Assembly: GCF_932526225.1 (NCBI RefSeq)
Contig: NC_064040.1
Span: 6,421,181 to 6,485,180 of the forward strand
Source: Nematostella vectensis
Taxonomy: Eukaryota > Cnidaria > Anthozoa > Actiniaria > Edwardsiidae
Reading direction: 5' to 3'
DNA length: 64,000 bases
Shown: positions 1-11,142 of the stretch, piece after piece
How the letters are laid out: each line of letters opens with the position of its first letter
Numbering within the stretch: position 1 is the first letter of the stretch
Made by a program: the position numbers and the translations under genes
Notes under the pieces: model-generated
Told to the model about the DNA's origin: nothing
The model's database searches: none
The model's input: the letters and a program-made list of their open reading frames with translations, nothing else

Positions 1-30
1 TACAATGTATGGAGCTATTATATTACTTAC

Positions 31-3000
31 TCCTGATGCAATAAAGCTCACAAAGTAGGGAAAAATACAAGAAATCTTTGGATTCGACTGCAAGTCACTG
101 AAAGCCATCTGAGAAGAGAATTAACAAAAAATACTTACAGTATGATTATAAGAGAACTGAAAATCAAAAACTGGCAATGGTAACTCTTGTTTATAACAAA
201 ACTATTTAAATAATAATGGATAATAGATGCAATAAACCTACCCTTCTGCATACATCACTCTCTCCAAGCACGGCTTTGGTGATTTGTTCATAGTATTCTA
301 GTCCAGCCTATGAGCATACATAGCAAAGGAATTATTAAGATCCCTTTTTTGTTTAATTTTCTGCCATTTCTCACCTCAGAAAGGGTCTTTTGCTGGCCGT
401 CACTTTCACTGTTTTTTGACAATCTTCCTGGAATCAGAGAAGCTTTTAAAGGAGAGGGCAAATGGATTTTTGAATTTTTTTCTTTACTTGTTTTACTTGG
501 GTAACAATAAAAAAAAACATTATGCCAATAAAGAATTGTAACAAAAATAATTAGCCTACATGGCTAGCCCTCTCAAAATGATTTTAGGAGCAGGACACTA
601 TAGGTTTAGAGGCAGTTTCAGCTGCTGAAGGTTTCATTTTCCTTGTCAATAACAAAAACAAAAATAATATATTTTCTGTCTGGATGAAGACCGGCAAATC
701 TCCAGAGAAGGCTGATAGATATGGACAAGATTTCTTTTATAAATCTTTTTTTTTAATTTTATAAAAAAAAAAAAAAATATTTGCAGCCTATCTGTATAAT
801 AACTATTATACTGCACCATCCTTAGTGTATATATACTAGTGTAGACTGTACTAATATCTATACCATCAGTAAGCTTACCATGTTGACCATTATTTGATGA
901 TAGTTGTGTTCCCTCCACACAAAGCCATTGGGCTAAAAAGGAGCCAAATAATAATGCACTCTATCAAACAACTGTACATCATTAAATCAATGAATCCTAC
1001 AGTGCTTCATGGGTATTAAATAAAAAAATAATAAGTGTGAATAAGGACAAACACAGTTGAGTGCTTTAACATTCTTGTTTATGTAACTCTAAACGTTCAC
1101 ACAGTGTTCAGAGACCAGAAATTAAGCCATTTAATATATGTTACCCATGAATCTCTGCCGGTTATGATACATTGATTTGCAGGTGCAACCTTGAAAATAG
1201 ATGTATACCTTGTCAAGAACAAACTAGCATATATACATGACACTGACTTTTTTCCTGTCCCTAATGTACATGACAGACTTTTTCATGTCATTCTTTGTAA
1301 TTCATCCCCCTTCATGTTATATATATTTTCATAAGCCCCCTCTAGAAAAATTCACTATGTGGACAATGTAAAAGGTGAACTTTTGCTTGTATTCACTCAG
1401 CTAAAAAAGGTAGGGTTAAGATCTGTATTCTCTTAATTTTTCACAAACACAGATATTTAATTAAAGCACCAATTGTACCTGTTTAATTAAAGCGGCAAAA
1501 GTGACTGTTAAGTGATTAGCATGTGTAGTCGCAGTAACTGTCACCTGTGTGTTTACGTCATCGTTCTAAACTTTTGTTCTCTTGTTTTGTGACTAGCAAG
1601 CTAGACTAAATAAATTGGGTTGATACAGCTCCTGTATCAATATTGGCTCTGCTAATGTTGATTTATTGGCATAGACAGAGGACAATTCTTGTTACTGTAA
1701 ATTGCGATAAGCATTATTTCTAAATTACCAGTTCACGATACAGCTCTCGGTTATTTTCCTTTCAATCAAGTATCCTTTTGAAAGTAATCAGCCCCTGATT
1801 GCACCCAGTCTTATTGAACATGAAAAATATCTCAGTTTGGAAGTAACGCATCTGTGGAACTTTTTTGTTCGTGATACCTCTTCCAATTGAGAGAGATTCT
1901 CTTGTACGTCTGTATCTACCATTGTTACGGCCGGGGTTAGGTTTTCATTGGTCTGCAAGGTTAAGTAATCTGCCACAAGTAAACTGTTGATATTGCTGCT
2001 TTACTACTGCAACCCAAGACTGTTGCATGTACAGTAAAGTACATTTCGTATTTACCTCTGACTGAAACTTTCCCTGGGTCAGTGGGGACTGCTGTGCTTA
2101 GAGCAAGCTCACGGATGCCAATCTCCTTCTCATCAACAAAGAAAACATCACCTTCCTTCGTAGATGTGCTTCTGAAAGGCATGTCTTCACCAGACCCATA
2201 TCCGTAAACAGGCTGCAAAAATATGATTTAGACATAAACTTCAGATACCATATTTAGCTGCTCTAGATGCAAACCAAATCAGTTTTTCCATGATATGACT
2301 AGGTGGTCACTTATAATGTTGATCAGGGAGGCGCCTACTTGAATAAAGGATAGTTGTTTGAAGTTGACTTTAGTCTTTTCCTATACAAATGAATGCTTTT
2401 TTTCTGTAAATTAATATTTGAAATGCAGATGTGGCACCTATTCAAGAGTGGCATGTAACGATATTAGAGAGCTTAAAGTGCATATGACATTTCAGAGTTG
2501 ATAGATTTCGCCAATTCTTTTTATTTTCATCTTCCAAATAGTACAGTATGTGTTTTGTATGGACCCTATTAAACGAGTGTTCATACCAATAACTCAAATC
2601 TGTCTGGGTGGGGGGGGGGATGGGGGGGGCATCAATTGCCCAAAAATCGTGACCCCACTAGACCGGACGCCAAAAAATTTGCAACTCCCCCCCCACCACC
2701 TCTCAGCTAGCATGGCAATTTTTTCCTATTTAATTTAAGTATGAACCTTCACTTTCGCTTGTTTAAGAGTGGCATAGAGAGTTTCTCAAAATTTATTTAC
2801 ATAAAGACAAGATTGGTACCCAAACAAAATGGAACTAGATATACAATAGTAGGAAACATAGTGAACTGAATAAAATTTTCATTTCATTTCAGTCTCTCTT
2901 GTTCAGTATTATATTAAAACTGGACTTAAATTCAACGCCCAAAAAAATGTGACCCCCCCTTTAATGACAGCCCCAAAAATGTGACCCCCTAAATCCATGC

Positions 3001-4650
3001 CCAAAAAAGGTAGCCCCCCCCCACATATTTGCCACCCCCCCCCCCGTAATTAATGGCTGCTCCCTGATATCGAGGTATTTTGGCAAACCTTCGGAAAAAA
3101 AGGCTGTAAACTGAAAGGCCCGAGTTCAGTCATTTGTGATGTAGATCGAGATGTCACACAAATTACAAGAGAAAATATATGCACGTGCTTAACTGGTTAC
3201 CGTCTTCATGTCTTTAAAGTTATTGCTGATAATCTTTCTGTGGTTACAAGTTTCACCGTCATCTTTATATCTTAACCTGGTAGTCAAATGATTATTTAAC
3301 TTCAGGAAACAAATCTGTAAAATTTAGCAGATATTTTGTAGTCTATGATTTTTTTTTTAGCATTGGGCCCAGGCTGCTTGTGCAATCAAGAATGGCGACA
3401 TTCTCAAAAGCATGTGCTGTTTTGGGAACCTACAACAAAACAACATTTTCTTTTTTCGCAAATAATTCTCGATTTTAAATTATTCTTTGCTTCATTGTGG
3501 GTAGCATTGCAATAGAAAACACTTTGCCAATATTTTGTGGTATTGCTGTCTCTGAATTTTAATAGATTTAAGGAAAATACATTGTTTTAGATTTTCCTGC
3601 CAAAACGTGGAATTATTCACTCGATTCAATCTCCTGTGGCACAGCCAGAAAAAATTTCAAAGATCTGTAGAAAATTCATATTTCAATCAAATTCAATTCC
3701 CCTTTCAGAATTTGAAAGTTTATCTATGCTTTGTTATGGCTAGATTGATATAATTGAAAGGTTTTAAGAACTTTAAGCATATCAATGTGAACGGCATCAA
3801 GAACCGAGCCGCTGCTCATAGATTGCTGAAAAAAGGCATTGATGTCCATGACTGGGTAGGTAGAACGTGAAAATAGGGAAAACACTGTTCTAGATTTGCC
3901 CATCACAGACATTAACGCTGTTTTTCAGCAACTCATGAGCATGCGTGCCATTCTTGATGCAGTTTGTGTCGACTTGCTTAAAGCTCTCTATTGTAATCTA
4001 GTGTGCTATGTTTATTTCAAAATAATGTCAACATGATCAGAGTGTAATTATCACTGTACCTCAACATTTGTAAGTTGCATAGCCCGGTTTAGGTCCTCGG
4101 TTGTCATGCGCCTTCTCTTGCCATGTTTCATGAATTGCTGTGCAGTCTGTTATAAATAAGGTTCTAACATCGCATTTAAGTAATACATAAGTTTATTGCA
4201 TTAAAACATAATGCATGCACTGTCCTCAGTAGCACTCAAAACATGTTACGTGTCAGATTTGACCATGTTTTCATACTCAATGAGCCAAAACTCTATTACT
4301 TACTTCTATAATCAAATATTGAGTACAGATACGAAGTCTATTTGAGTTTAAAAACTTTGTTTCGGTGTCATAAACATTCATTAATAATAAATTCAGTAGA
4401 TGCCATGATTCACAATTGGAATAATACAGCTTAGAGCTCCTTGGAAATACTAAAACGAATACCGGTTTTGACACGATACCATCTCGTGTTTTACCTGCAA
4501 CAAATGGCGAACACGGTATGTCACATCTTCGGCCAGCGATCTTGCCAAGTTATCCTCTAGTTTTGTTACACCGATAACTTCTGCGTAAAGTCGGACATTT
4601 TCAGCTGACAATACGCTGAAACGCGTGTCCTCGGAAGCTTTGGAAGCCAT
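31..4650 (-). CDS. TAF6L: TAF6L-like histone-fold subunit of SAGA/PCAF-type complex (5' part; runs off left edge)
   Basis: Family role: TAF6L is the TAF6 paralogue in SAGA/PCAF histone acetyltransferase complexes and pairs with TAF9 through a histone fold. Exons read on the minus strand: 4650-4495, 4146-4060, 2212-2056, 932-879, 307-242 and 108-31. The start codon at 4650 begins MASKASEDTRFSVLSAENVR. The histone fold spans about residues 10-80 (AEDVTYRVRHLL, then FMKHGKRRRMTTEDLNRA). Exon 3 has VYGYGSGEDMPFR and IRELALSTAVP, closer to TAF6L (GYGS, ELALAT) than to TAF6. Later exons match the TAF6 HEAT-region start (QWLCVEGTQ, YYEQITKAVLG, FSDLQSNPKI, PYFV). Phases agree except between exon 4 (ends phase 1) and the exon at 307 (starts phase 0), so one short exon between 308 and 878 is unplaced. 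The remaining C-terminal exons lie left of the window. Confidence 0.78.
2605..3067. repeat. Interspersed repeat with poly-C/poly-G blocks (long copy)
   Basis: The stretch alternates homopolymer C/G blocks with a recurring text of the type CCCAAAAATGTGACCCCC. The right part (about 2885-3067) matches the element at 61,897-62,155 nearly in order: a CTCTCTTG..TCAGTATAT stretch, an AAATTC-GGCGC/CAACGCC step, then CCTTTAATGACA and finally GGCTGCTCCCTGA. It ends in the same terminal sequence (reverse complement starts AGGGAGC). The copy at 61,897 is shorter, as if internally deleted. It lies in intron 2 of the TAF6L-like gene. A non-autonomous DNA element is the likeliest class. Confidence 0.6.
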
Positions 4651-7301
4651 TTTATTATGCTTTTATCGAATAGAGAGACGAAAACACTCTCTGTCGACTG
4701 CCATGTTGGACGTGTTGAATGTAAGAGGTCTGGTGGCGATATCACAGGGAGTCCGCGTAAGGTTATTCAGAGGAAGTCACGCGTTGCGTTGTATGTTGTG
4801 TCTGAACTAAATTACCACCTGGGTGTGCGAAAGGAGGTATTGAGATTTATCGCAACAGGTAGCGAGTGGGGGCACTGTGAATTTTAGTTGTTTATGTAAT
4901 ATATGAATAAAAGGATAGTATTTGAAAATCCCTGAATAAGGAATGACACACTTTTTTTGGTGAGCGCACCCACTTGTTTACGCCTGGTTTTAATTATCAT
5001 ACACGCGCATTATGCTAGTTTCTTGCGTTTTACCGGTCACAGCAACAAAAGCCTTTAGGAGTTTGCATGTTTTGCATGTCGCGCAGTTTACAAACACCCT
5101 GAGTACCCTTCCTTTTTCTCACTTTAGTGATATATACATCAGTAGGGCAATCTTCTTTGAATGAGACACTGAGGAAATATTTTTTGTTAAGGGTGGTTTC
5201 AAATGATCACTCAAGATCGTAGGGTGAGTTTCCATACAAAATCGTACGCGATCGTATGCGATAATCAAGTGCGATACTATGGAAACCATTAAAACCTTTA
5301 AAGCCATTTTACACCAACTCTTAATTTCAACCGCGGTTCCGAATCAAAAAAGGACAGGCAGCAAGGAAAGAGAAGTTTCAATTGTTAATAATGCAATGAT
5401 GTTATCTGCTTTTCAAGTAATCTTCCGTTGAAGAGAGCACGATAAAGAAGGCGTTTCTGAGGTTACGTGACTTCTTTGTCAGTCACGCAACCCCCATCTG
5501 TTTATCTTTCAGCTTGACACTTCGGCGTGCAGGATAGCATGATTCTATCCTTTTCATTTAAATACTACTACGTAATCATCCTTGAATTGTAAAAAAACAT
5601 ACCTACAAACAAGTCGGTATATTTTAATTCTTCTGCTGGCAACTAGTGACCGGCGAAAGCTTCGAAAGTAGGTAAGAAATTATGCTCTTTCACAGCTAGG
5701 CGTAGACTGTTACGTCTATTCTTTCAACGTGACTGTGCAAAAATTACTTCTGTATTACATGAGCAAAGCGCTCTATATTACGACCTCCAAAGTATTTAAT
5801 TTTGCTGTTATTTTATTGCACATTAACATCCTAGCGTTGGTTGCTTTAGTATTTTGGCAGCATATATTTTTAATGGTTCCTTTTTGATTGCCACGCGTCA
5901 TGTTTTGTTTGGCTTTTGAAATGCTAGCCTCCGTGTTAGCTACTGAATGTGTATAATAGAATGCTACATCCACGCAATTCTTAAGTCTTTCTGAACTTAA
6001 GACACCCCCACTACCGATTGTCGCTAATAAATTCTTTCTTTTGAGTGTTATAGTTTTTCCTTTCTCCCCTTTGATATAACAGATGCATGGAGCTTTTGTT
6101 TTCGTGCTGACAAGCCAAATATTCAACTCTCGTGAGCTAAGGTATTACTGGTTTCAATCGCAAAATCCTAAAATTTATATATCAAATTTTCCTCAGGTGT
6201 AGCTTGAAAGCATTATCGGAGATATTAGTTTATTGATTTTTATATTATTGATTACGAAGCATGACTTTGGATGATTCATGACTATTTGAATAAACCCTTG
6301 TCCCTCCCCCCCACACACCCCCGTTTGTGTCGCCAATGACGACATAAGCCTACTGAGAAACAATACCGTTGTTACTTTCATAAGTAAGCCGGTGCTTAAA
6401 ATGGGAATATCACTAATCGAGGCATAAATATGCTATAATTCTAGGCATAAATTTATTCAGTATTAAATCGCGTCCTTGAAAGCAGAATAGCACCATAACA
6501 GAAATAACATCAGCATAACACACAATACCACCTAGCGCGGAAGGTATAACTCGCTATTCCGGCAAAAGTCGAGAAGCAAAAAATGGCTAGCATGTTATTA
6601 TTTGGCAATGTTGCCTCAAGGCATGCTCAACCAGCCACGTCGACTCACATTAATTTTAGTGCAGAATTAGATGATTACTCATGCGTGTATCGATGTAAAG
6701 GGAGGGGGACGGGCAGATATGGGGCATTTGACATTTTATTCATTTATTTAATCAAATTCCCGACCTCGGGACCGAAAAGGAGTTCAAATGACAGGGAAAT
6801 TCTTTACCTGGGGATGGGAAAACATTTCAAATCTGATAATTTTTTTTTTAAATCCGATGACTTCAGAGAGAGATATGAAGAAAACGTTGCGTTTTGAGGG
6901 ACTGGTACCGAGGAATCTTAGTTTCTTTTCAGATACTTTTTCCATTGACCAAAGATGGTCACAGTCACTGTTTTTCTCCTCTGATTACAAGTCATGAAGT
7001 TTATAAAGCAACCTTCAAAATGACAAGAATCATGCAGTTTTTTTTTTCAAATAAGGAATATTTTATTTTCCTTATATGGAAGTGACCGCGTTTGGCAAAA
7101 ACGACAATGTTTGGCTAAATTATCTTGATATATCCGATTCCGAACGATCAAGCTTTTAAAAGCGGACAAGAAAGCTCACAAATCCCAAGAAAATCAACAC
7201 ACGATGTACAGCAACACAGAGTGAATAATTGTCTTTTATTTTTATCAATGATTCCTACAAATAACAGCAATTTCTCACTATCCTGCGAGGCCTGTGCTTG
7301 G
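4651..7301. other. Intergenic gap upstream of TAF6L; no gene recognised
   Basis: Several open frames of 60-117 codons occur on both strands, but none shows a recognisable domain, consistent splice context or family match. The stretch just right of 4650 should hold the TAF6L promoter. A short text at about 4,935-4,990 (GAATGACACAC followed by a GCGCACC..TTACGCCTG tract) resembles one at 63,805-63,880, suggesting fragments of one interspersed repeat. A short palindrome-like stretch is listed separately. Confidence 0.55.
5228..5286. repeat. Short imperfect palindrome, possible small foldback element
   Basis: GTTTCCATA at 5228-5236 is repeated inverted as TATGGAAAC at 5278-5286. Between them lies a near-palindromic CGTACGCGATCGTATGCG core. 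It could be the centre of a decayed foldback MITE. No target duplication was identified. Confidence 0.4.
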
Positions 7302-7466
7302 TAGCCTGCTTGCAGGCGGTACCCGGTGTAATCATCGCGAAAAACTGCGTCCGTTTTTGCGCTCGCCTCCAGGATCCACGCGGCTTAAAATACAAGATGG
7401 CGCCCGATCACCGAACGAAGATGGTTTCCGCAATAATAACACCGAGTACCGCCTGCAAGCAGGCTA
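7302..7466. mobile_element. 165-bp MITE with ~31-bp terminal inverted repeats
   Basis: The left end reads TAGCCTGCTTGCAGGCGGTA and continues CCCGGTGT. The right end is its reverse complement with about two mismatches over 31 bases. The interior contains AATACAAGATGGCGCCCG, a YY1-like AAGATGGCG core. No coding capacity. A related, rearranged and right-truncated copy lies at 27,940-28,077 in a PC-B intron. If the outer TA is a target duplication, a Tc1/mariner-like origin is possible; the class is not certain. Confidence 0.85.
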
Positions 7467-7971
7467 GTTGAATTCGAGATGCTCCCTTCTCTTCGCACGC
7501 CCCACAATCCTCTGCGCGCCTCGCTCATTTCCCTTTCGAGCGATTGGGTACCAGTCTGATACTCCCGCCAAAACCGGTTTCCATCCGCTAATCTAAAGTA
7601 TACAAAGTTATGCCCTTAATGGCTATGCTTCGACGCTTATTTCATTTTTTCATCTAGGCGATCAATGCGCGAAGTCTGCTAGTGCAACTCGTTTAGGGGA
7701 GGCGCTTATTAATATTTTTCCTCAAAGGCGAGATGTTTTTCGTGGAGGGGCCTTACGGTAGTGGTGTTTTACCTAATAGCGCTTATTCCAGGCATAACAC
7801 AATATTACGTGTACCTTCCGTTTAATCTCCGTTTATTTGTAAAAATTCGAGTTCACTTCGCAAGGAACAGTTAAAGTTTCTTCTTTTTTTTTTAACAACG
7901 AAACCGGTTTTCGCCGAAGTCCCGCACCACTTAGCTTTATAGCTATTTGGGTATGCATTTGTATGTGTTAT

Positions 7972-10900
7972 ATCAATCAATCAAGTTTATTTCATCAAAT
8001 AATAGTATAATGATAATAATGCAAAAAAAATAGTGATGATGAGGAGTCTACTAAAAGCAGGTGTACACCCCTTTCGCAGACTAAGTAGCGTCTCTACTAA
8101 AATATATATGAATGTTCTTGATTTGACTAAGGAATCCTTATTATTAAATTTACATGTAACTGATTTGATGAAACAAGGTAGAACAAGAGAGCATAAAATA
8201 AGAGAGGGACACTTTGGTATTACCCGCGCGCCATGTCGATTCCGAATCCGGCTATTTTTAGTAACCACCACCCCACCACTGCGCGTGAGCATTTTTACTC
8301 ACCCTACCCCCGCGCTTTGGCATTTACATCTTCTTGTTTGCCGCTATTTTGTGACATGAAACCGAAAAAAAAACACCCTATTTGCACAAATACCATCGAT
8401 GTCATTCTAGCATCAATGTCATTCTAGCATCAAGGATGCGGGCAGTTGCAGTTTATTAAGGGGATGTAGAACTTCGATTATTGCAAGATTTCCAAAACGA
8501 GACTTCATTCAAAATCAAGAGCGGTAAACGTGCTTCAATCACCGTTTTTGCTCTAACTTGCTGCTTCTTCGGAGTTTCTCAACAGTTATTATCTTCCTAA
8601 AGGTCAAACGAAATCTGTAAGTTTGACATTAGATATAATATTGATTTTTGTGAACATTCCGGTGAATTGAGAAGGAATCCAAGAAAAATACGTTTCATAA
8701 AACTATCTTTGTAACGAGGGAATGCATTTTTGTGATGATCAAAGCCAGCAAGCTGAAGTATCTGAGCTTTTGTAAAAGTGAGAAAATAAAGAGGGAGATA
8801 TTACTGTATTTCTTTGATGTTGTTATTATTATATGTTATATTATTATGTTGTTATTATACAAGCTGGTGTCGGGATTTGAATCAAACGCAGTACTTATCA
8901 TAGCCATTTTATCGCTCGTCGGTTTTTTTCTTTCTCATTTGACTTCGCTGCTCAGACAAACAAAACAGTCAAACTATTCAGGGATTTAGCTTTCTGTGAG
9001 TATATTTGCAATCTTGGTAACTTAAGTTAGACTTGTTTTCTTCTTCCGAGTTATTTACATGATCTCCTTTCATTCCTATTGAGTTGGCAAAACAACAACA
9101 CGCAACCCGCGGGGGAGTAGGACAAAATAAAAGGAGCAAATCCTCACGCGCAGTGGTGGGGTGGTGGTTACTAAAAATAGCCGGATTCGGAATCGACATG
9201 GCGCGCGGGTAATACCAAAGTGTCCCTCAATTATCTTATGCTCTCTTGGGTAGAACATCTACAAATCAATAGCTGCTTTTTGAGAGAGAATATTGTCCTT
9301 AACAATCTTCTTGAACATATTTATTGATCTGCATTGTTTTGCTTGAGAAGTGAGGTTGCTCCAGATTTTTGGACCCATGTACGAAATTGAAAATTGGCCC
9401 CGTCTTGTTTTTTTAAGAGTTGTGCGATAGTCGCATGAATTTCTCATGTTATAGCTGTGGATTGCATTATTTCTTTTAAAAAAGTTATCAAAAGTCCCTG
9501 GTAATTGATTATTGTCGAATTTATACATGAATAATGCAGTTTCAAGGGTGTTAATGTCATAGACCGTAAGAAGCCTTTCTTGCTTGAATAAGGGCTCAGT
9601 GTGACTGAGGTAATGAGAATTTGTTATTATTCTAACACACCTTTTTTTTTTTTTTTTACAAAAGAAATATTCGTTTTAAACTTGTGTCATAATTACTTGC
9701 CCAGTTGATGTTTCCATAGCGTATGTACGGATGAACTAATGTAAAATGTAAAGTTTTTAGGCTAAATTTAGGCAAATAAAAGCGAAGTTTATTCATTATT
9801 CCAACATTTTTAGTGATTTTAGTTCTGACATGGTTGATATGCGACTTCAAATTTAACGATGAGTCCTAAGAATTTAGTTTCATTTACCATCTGGATTGGT
9901 TCGTTGTTTATCTCTATTTTGGTTGTATGTTTCGTTTTTCTTTTGCTGTTTCTGAATATTATATAGTTTTTTTTTTTAGTGTTAAGTGATAATTTATTTG
10001 TCTTAAACCATTCTGTTAGTTTAAATAGCTCAAGTTTAAAATTTCATCCATGTCCTCAGCAGATTTCGATTTGAAAATTAAGTTTGTGTCATCAGCAAAA
10101 AGAGTAAATGAAAACAGTTCCGTGGCATTAGGGACATCATTAATGCATATTAGAAATAGTAAGGGCCCAAGAATGAAACTTAGGGAACACCACAGGTTTT
10201 ATCATATTCTTTTAACTTTGTATCTTTATAATTAACGAATTTTTTTCGGTTTGTAAGATAATTTTGGAACCAAAGCAGTGGAATTCCTCTTATACCATTA
10301 AATTGCAGTTTTTGAAGAAGGATATTGTGGTTTATGGTGTCAAATGCCTTTGACAAGTCTAAAAAAATGCCTATAGTATTGTAGCCTTTATCAATAGAAG
10401 AGGATATCTTTTCTATAAAGTCACAAACTGCCATAACTGTCGAATGTTTGTCTCTAAATCCATACTGGTTATTATTTAGAATGTTATATTTGTTAATAAA
10501 TGAGATAAGTTGATTGTATATTGCTTTTTCATAATTTTTTGAGAAGCATGGAAGTATAGAAATTGGTCTATAGTTACTGAATAACTCTTTTTCTCCTGAT
10601 TTTAATAACGGTACGACTTTGGCTATTTTGAGTTTATCTGGCACTATACCGGCCATAATAGATTGGTTGATTAAGGTACTGAGAGGATTTGATATAGTAT
10701 TGAAATAGCTGCTTTGATAACCCTTATATTAATCTCATCGAATCCACAACTGTTTTTATTTTTTAGAGAAAGTGTTATTTCTTTTATCAGGCGTGGTAAG
10801 ACGGAAGAGCAAACTATTGCTATAGTAACCCTTTAAGTATGATTTTATATCAATGTTCGTATTTTCGATATTTTTTTAAAGGTTTGGCCCTATATTTGTA

Positions 10901-11094
10901 AAATAATCAGCAAATTTATCAGCAATATCCTTTGGATTTGAGATTTCTTGGTTGTTATTTTTTAATATATCTGGATAGTTCGATTTTTTGATGTTTTTTT
11001 TTTCAATAGGGAATTTAGTATCTTCCATGTGTTTTTAGCCTCCATTTTGATTTTTCAAGACTATCAGACTTATTATAAATCTTTCATATAGATT
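7972..11094 (-). mobile_element. 5'-truncated non-LTR retrotransposon (LINE, CR1/L2-like), broken reverse transcriptase
   Basis: Read on the minus strand from about 11,094 to 7,972. Translation gives degenerate pre-RT text, then a long open frame at 10,656-10,180 with RT motifs (IAKVVPLLKSGE, NYRPISILP, NQYGFR, FLDLSKAFDTI). A frameshift near 10,185 is followed by a PLLFLICINDVP motif and the catalytic LFADDT. Later fragments at 9,850-9,656 and 9,528-9,259 give the LINE C-terminal tail (GPKIWSNLTSQAK). The 3' end carries a TTGATTGATTGA tail at about 7,972-7,985. The upstream endonuclease is absent, so it is 5'-truncated. It is interrupted at 8,184-9,248 by another element and ends directly against PC-A. 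The clade is inferred from motif style only. Confidence 0.85.
8184..9248. mobile_element. Non-autonomous DNA transposon (hAT-like) nested in the LINE
   Basis: Both ends carry an inverted repeat of more than 100 bases, starting CAAGAGAGCATAA and including GGGACACTTTGGTATTACCC and a GTCGATTCCGAATCCGG tract; the right copy is the reverse complement at about 9,130-9,248. A direct GGTAGAA sits immediately outside each end (8,177-8,183 and 9,249-9,255), a 7-8 bp target duplication as expected for hAT. Removing the element rejoins the LINE 3' region cleanly. The interior holds an 85-codon frame with hydrophobic stretches (8,732-8,989) but no transposase motif. Confidence 0.75.
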
Positions 11095-11142
11095 GTGGTT
11101 TCGAATGCAGTGATTTCGATAGCTTTCGCCACACCTCCCAAG

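Noticed and set aside
5773-6126. 117-codon minus-strand frame
   Set aside because: No domain, no splice context and no recognisable similarity; composition is that of AT-rich non-coding DNA.
6583-6897. 104-codon plus-strand frame starting MASMLLFGNVASRHAQ
   Set aside because: The first ~40 residues look mildly coding, but there is no family match or convincing donor.
8732-8989. 85-codon frame with hydrophobic segments
   Set aside because: It lies inside the non-autonomous hAT-like element and has no transposase features.
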